In this document: positions 39,539 to 40,869 of the stretch, piece by piece
How the letters are laid out: the number at the start of each line of letters is the position of its first letter
How positions within the stretch are numbered: the stretch's first letter is position 1
Source: Paratrimastix pyriformis
Taxonomy: Eukaryota; Preaxostyla; Paratrimastigidae
DNA: 40,869 bases
Assembly: GCA_027972325.1 (NCBI GenBank)
Contig: JAPMOS010000218.1
Location: 7,501 to 48,369, forward strand
Direction: 5' to 3'
Made by a program: the position numbers and the translations under genes
The notes under the pieces: generated by a model
Told to the model about the DNA's origin: nothing
What the model saw: the letters and a program-made list of their open reading frames with translations, nothing else
The model's database searches: none

Positions 39539-39795
39539 TGTATTTCCGCAAGGCATTTGACAAGAACATCTACACTCTACGCTTTTCAGGACTACCAAGC
39601 AAAGATGACGATATTGAATCATATGGTAATGTGTATGGTACCATTGTGCTAAAAGAGTATTCTAACCCTAAATTAGTCGTGACTTTCACAGCAGGATTGC
39701 CTCACAACTGTACTTTGAATGTATTAGCTTACGGACGGGCATGGTATCGATATAACACAAAACAAGGCACTTTGACTGTAGAACACAAAAACTAA
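39535..39795 (+). CDS. Small viral protein (86 aa) overlapping the capsid stop
   Basis: The start ATG at 39535 overlaps the preceding TGA in an ATGATG/TGA arrangement, as in coupled viral gene pairs. The product (MMYFRKAFDKNIYTLRFSG, later VVTFTAGLPHNCTLNVLAYG) is beta-rich with no membrane segment. It may be a minor capsid component or a separately translated C-terminal part of the capsid protein. Family not recognised. Confidence 0.5.
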   Translation: MMYFRKAFDKNIYTLRFSGLPSKDDDIESYGNVYGTIVLKEYSNPKLVVTFTAGLPHNCTLNVLAYGRAWYRYNTKQGTLTVEHKN

Positions 39796-40620
39796 GTGAT
39801 TCAACTCGTTAGAACCCGTTAGTTATGTAAGGAAACATGTAGGAATGAAGAAAAAGTCACACCTTCAGGTTTCTCACCTTTGACATACTATATCGAATTT
39901 TGAGACGATGAGACTACGTCTCATCACCCGGGTGAAGGGCATGTGCCCTTCATCACATCGACTCGAAGTGCTGTGACAGTACCACATCTGAGCATGAAAA
40001 ATCACTGTTTCCTATGTTTAAAATAAGCCCAGACACTTACATTTAGTGTCAGGACAACAATTTGGATAAAAGGATGAAGTTCAGTTTGTATTGAAATTGG
40101 ACGCGTCAAAACTTGTGCAGCCCAGTGCACGTTAAGTAACTGTCAGATTTCTTAGCAAAGGTCGAGCTGTCATATTCATATGATGCTGATTCGAAAAGCC
40201 GTGGCTGTGAACGTCGATTTACGCTCTGTCACGAGTTACCGTTTTGTATAGGCAAAAATGGTGAAAATTTCTAAGTCAACCCCGTGACATAGTAAAGTTA
40301 AGGTTGCATCACAAGTAAGTGAAAACGAGCCAAATATCAACATTAGAGTCACCAACTATACATAAAAACCTATTAGAATATAGTGTCAGATTGGTTAGGT
40401 TAACGACCTGTCAACATGCGATATCTTCATGTCAAACGACGAAATTGACTGCTCATCATTGCTTGTATTTTTGAATCAAAAGATACTCATTTTCAACTGT
40501 CGTGAAAGTGCAGACAAGCCGAACGGAATAACCTCACGAATTCCGAAGTCCGAAGAATAGTCATCATTACCCCGCCAATTCCAACTCGAAAGATGCAAGA
40601 CTCTGAAGTGCGCATTCATG
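39796..40620. other. Non-coding stretch after the capsid genes
   Basis: No frame longer than about 60 codons is convincing. It contains the double hairpin at 39907-39952 and moderate AT content. Whether it is viral or host is not decidable from sequence. Confidence 0.4.
39907..39952. terminator. Two consecutive perfect hairpins downstream of the capsid operon
   Basis: GATGAGAC-TAC-GTCTCATC (39907-39925) is followed 7 nt later by TGAAGGGCA-TG-TGCCCTTCA (39933-39952). Adjacent perfect stems 112 nt after the last viral stop fit a transcript 3'-end signal. Hairpin-directed polyadenylation is known in mimiviruses and their virophages; the link here is inference. Confidence 0.5.
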
Positions 40621-40679
40621 ATGACGGAAAGGTTTGATTGGATGGTTTTTCACCATTCTTTTCTCATTTCATAATTAGA

Positions 40680-40860
40680 AAAGGCTATTTCCGTGTTGAA
40701 TCGTTGGTCGTCAAGTTCAAGGAAAGCCGGAATTTTGTTGGACCATTCTCAAGCAACAGCAACTCGTTAACATTCTTCCTGCGATGTTGGACTCTGGTTT
40801 GCATTTCATTTCGCACATCCGACTTAAGACTGACCAACTCCACTTTGTTCAGATGACACC
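40680..40860 (-). CDS. Possible exon fragment at the right edge
   Basis: The minus strand reads VELVSLKSDVRNEMQTRVQH, a charged coiled-coil-like helix, and stops near 40693. No start is visible and the window ends, so this may be the 3' part of a gene beyond the edge. Chance coding cannot be excluded. Confidence 0.2.
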
Positions 40861-40869
40861 CTCGTCAAA

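Larger units (their letters stand above)
34126..39795. mobile_element. Endogenous Polinton-like virus / virophage-like element, right copy (inverted, truncated, with insert; fossil)
   Basis: Same gene order as the left copy but inverted: fibre start, membrane protein and acidic protein on minus, ATPase and capsid on plus. Homology to the left copy ends inside the fibre gene, right beside a host fold-back repeat. A 1.5 kb GC-rich piece is inserted between ATPase and capsid genes. Coding identity to the left copy ranges from complete (acidic protein) to clearly diverged (membrane protein), so the two are not a simple duplication. About two breaks besides the truncation and insert. Young by sequence identity. 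Confidence 0.75.

Overview
The window is nuclear DNA of an unidentified single-celled eukaryote (protist, alga or fungus). The evidence is a spliced gene with GT-AG introns of about 37-70 nt, a LINE-type retrotransposon ending in poly(A), satellites and minisatellites. There are no bacterial operon signals. No rRNA, tRNA or CRISPR array was seen. Base composition is a sharp mosaic. AT-rich blocks at both ends (1-7.5 kb and 34.1-40.9 kb) carry genes of a Polinton-like virus (PLV) or virophage-like element. A GC-rich interior of about 27 kb carries host-type genes, repeats and transposons.

Left end (1-6.65 kb): capsid start, packaging ATPase, acidic protein, membrane protein, long fibre with an S74 chaperone domain, and a last convergent gene, followed by about 0.85 kb of AT-rich repeats. 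Right end (34.1-39.8 kb): an inverted, nearly identical copy of the same cluster. It is cut inside the fibre gene and carries a 1.5 kb GC-rich insert between ATPase and capsid genes. The copies look young and several reading frames are broken, so they are treated as fossils.

Interior, left to right: (a) 7.5-8.75 kb minus, retroviral/Ty3-type integrase remnant. (b) 8.8-13.3 kb minus, a many-exon gene whose parts read as a ParB-like domain, a low-complexity linker and a beta-class (MT-A70/N6-adenine-type) methyltransferase with motif IV DAPW before motif X/I. (c) 13.4-14.9 kb, 11 copies of a roughly 140-bp satellite with built-in hairpins. (d) 14.9-18.7 kb plus, a tandem pair of unrecognised two-exon paralogues with unrelated low-complexity N-termini. 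(e) about 19.05-27.58 kb plus, a decayed LINE (ORF1, endonuclease, reverse transcriptase, RNase H, zinc knuckle, poly(A)) with a ubiquitin-specific-protease-like domain between ORF1 and the endonuclease. (f) 27.6-34.1 kb, GC-rich low-complexity DNA with minisatellites, possible exons and a fold-back repeat pair touching the right viral copy.

Most promising leads: the USP-like protease carried with the LINE, the spliced ParB-methyltransferase gene beside an integrase, and the mosaic inverted viral copies, one with a GC-rich insert. Many GC-rich frames shift repeatedly. Real decay and homopolymer errors in a long-read assembly cannot be separated from the sequence alone.
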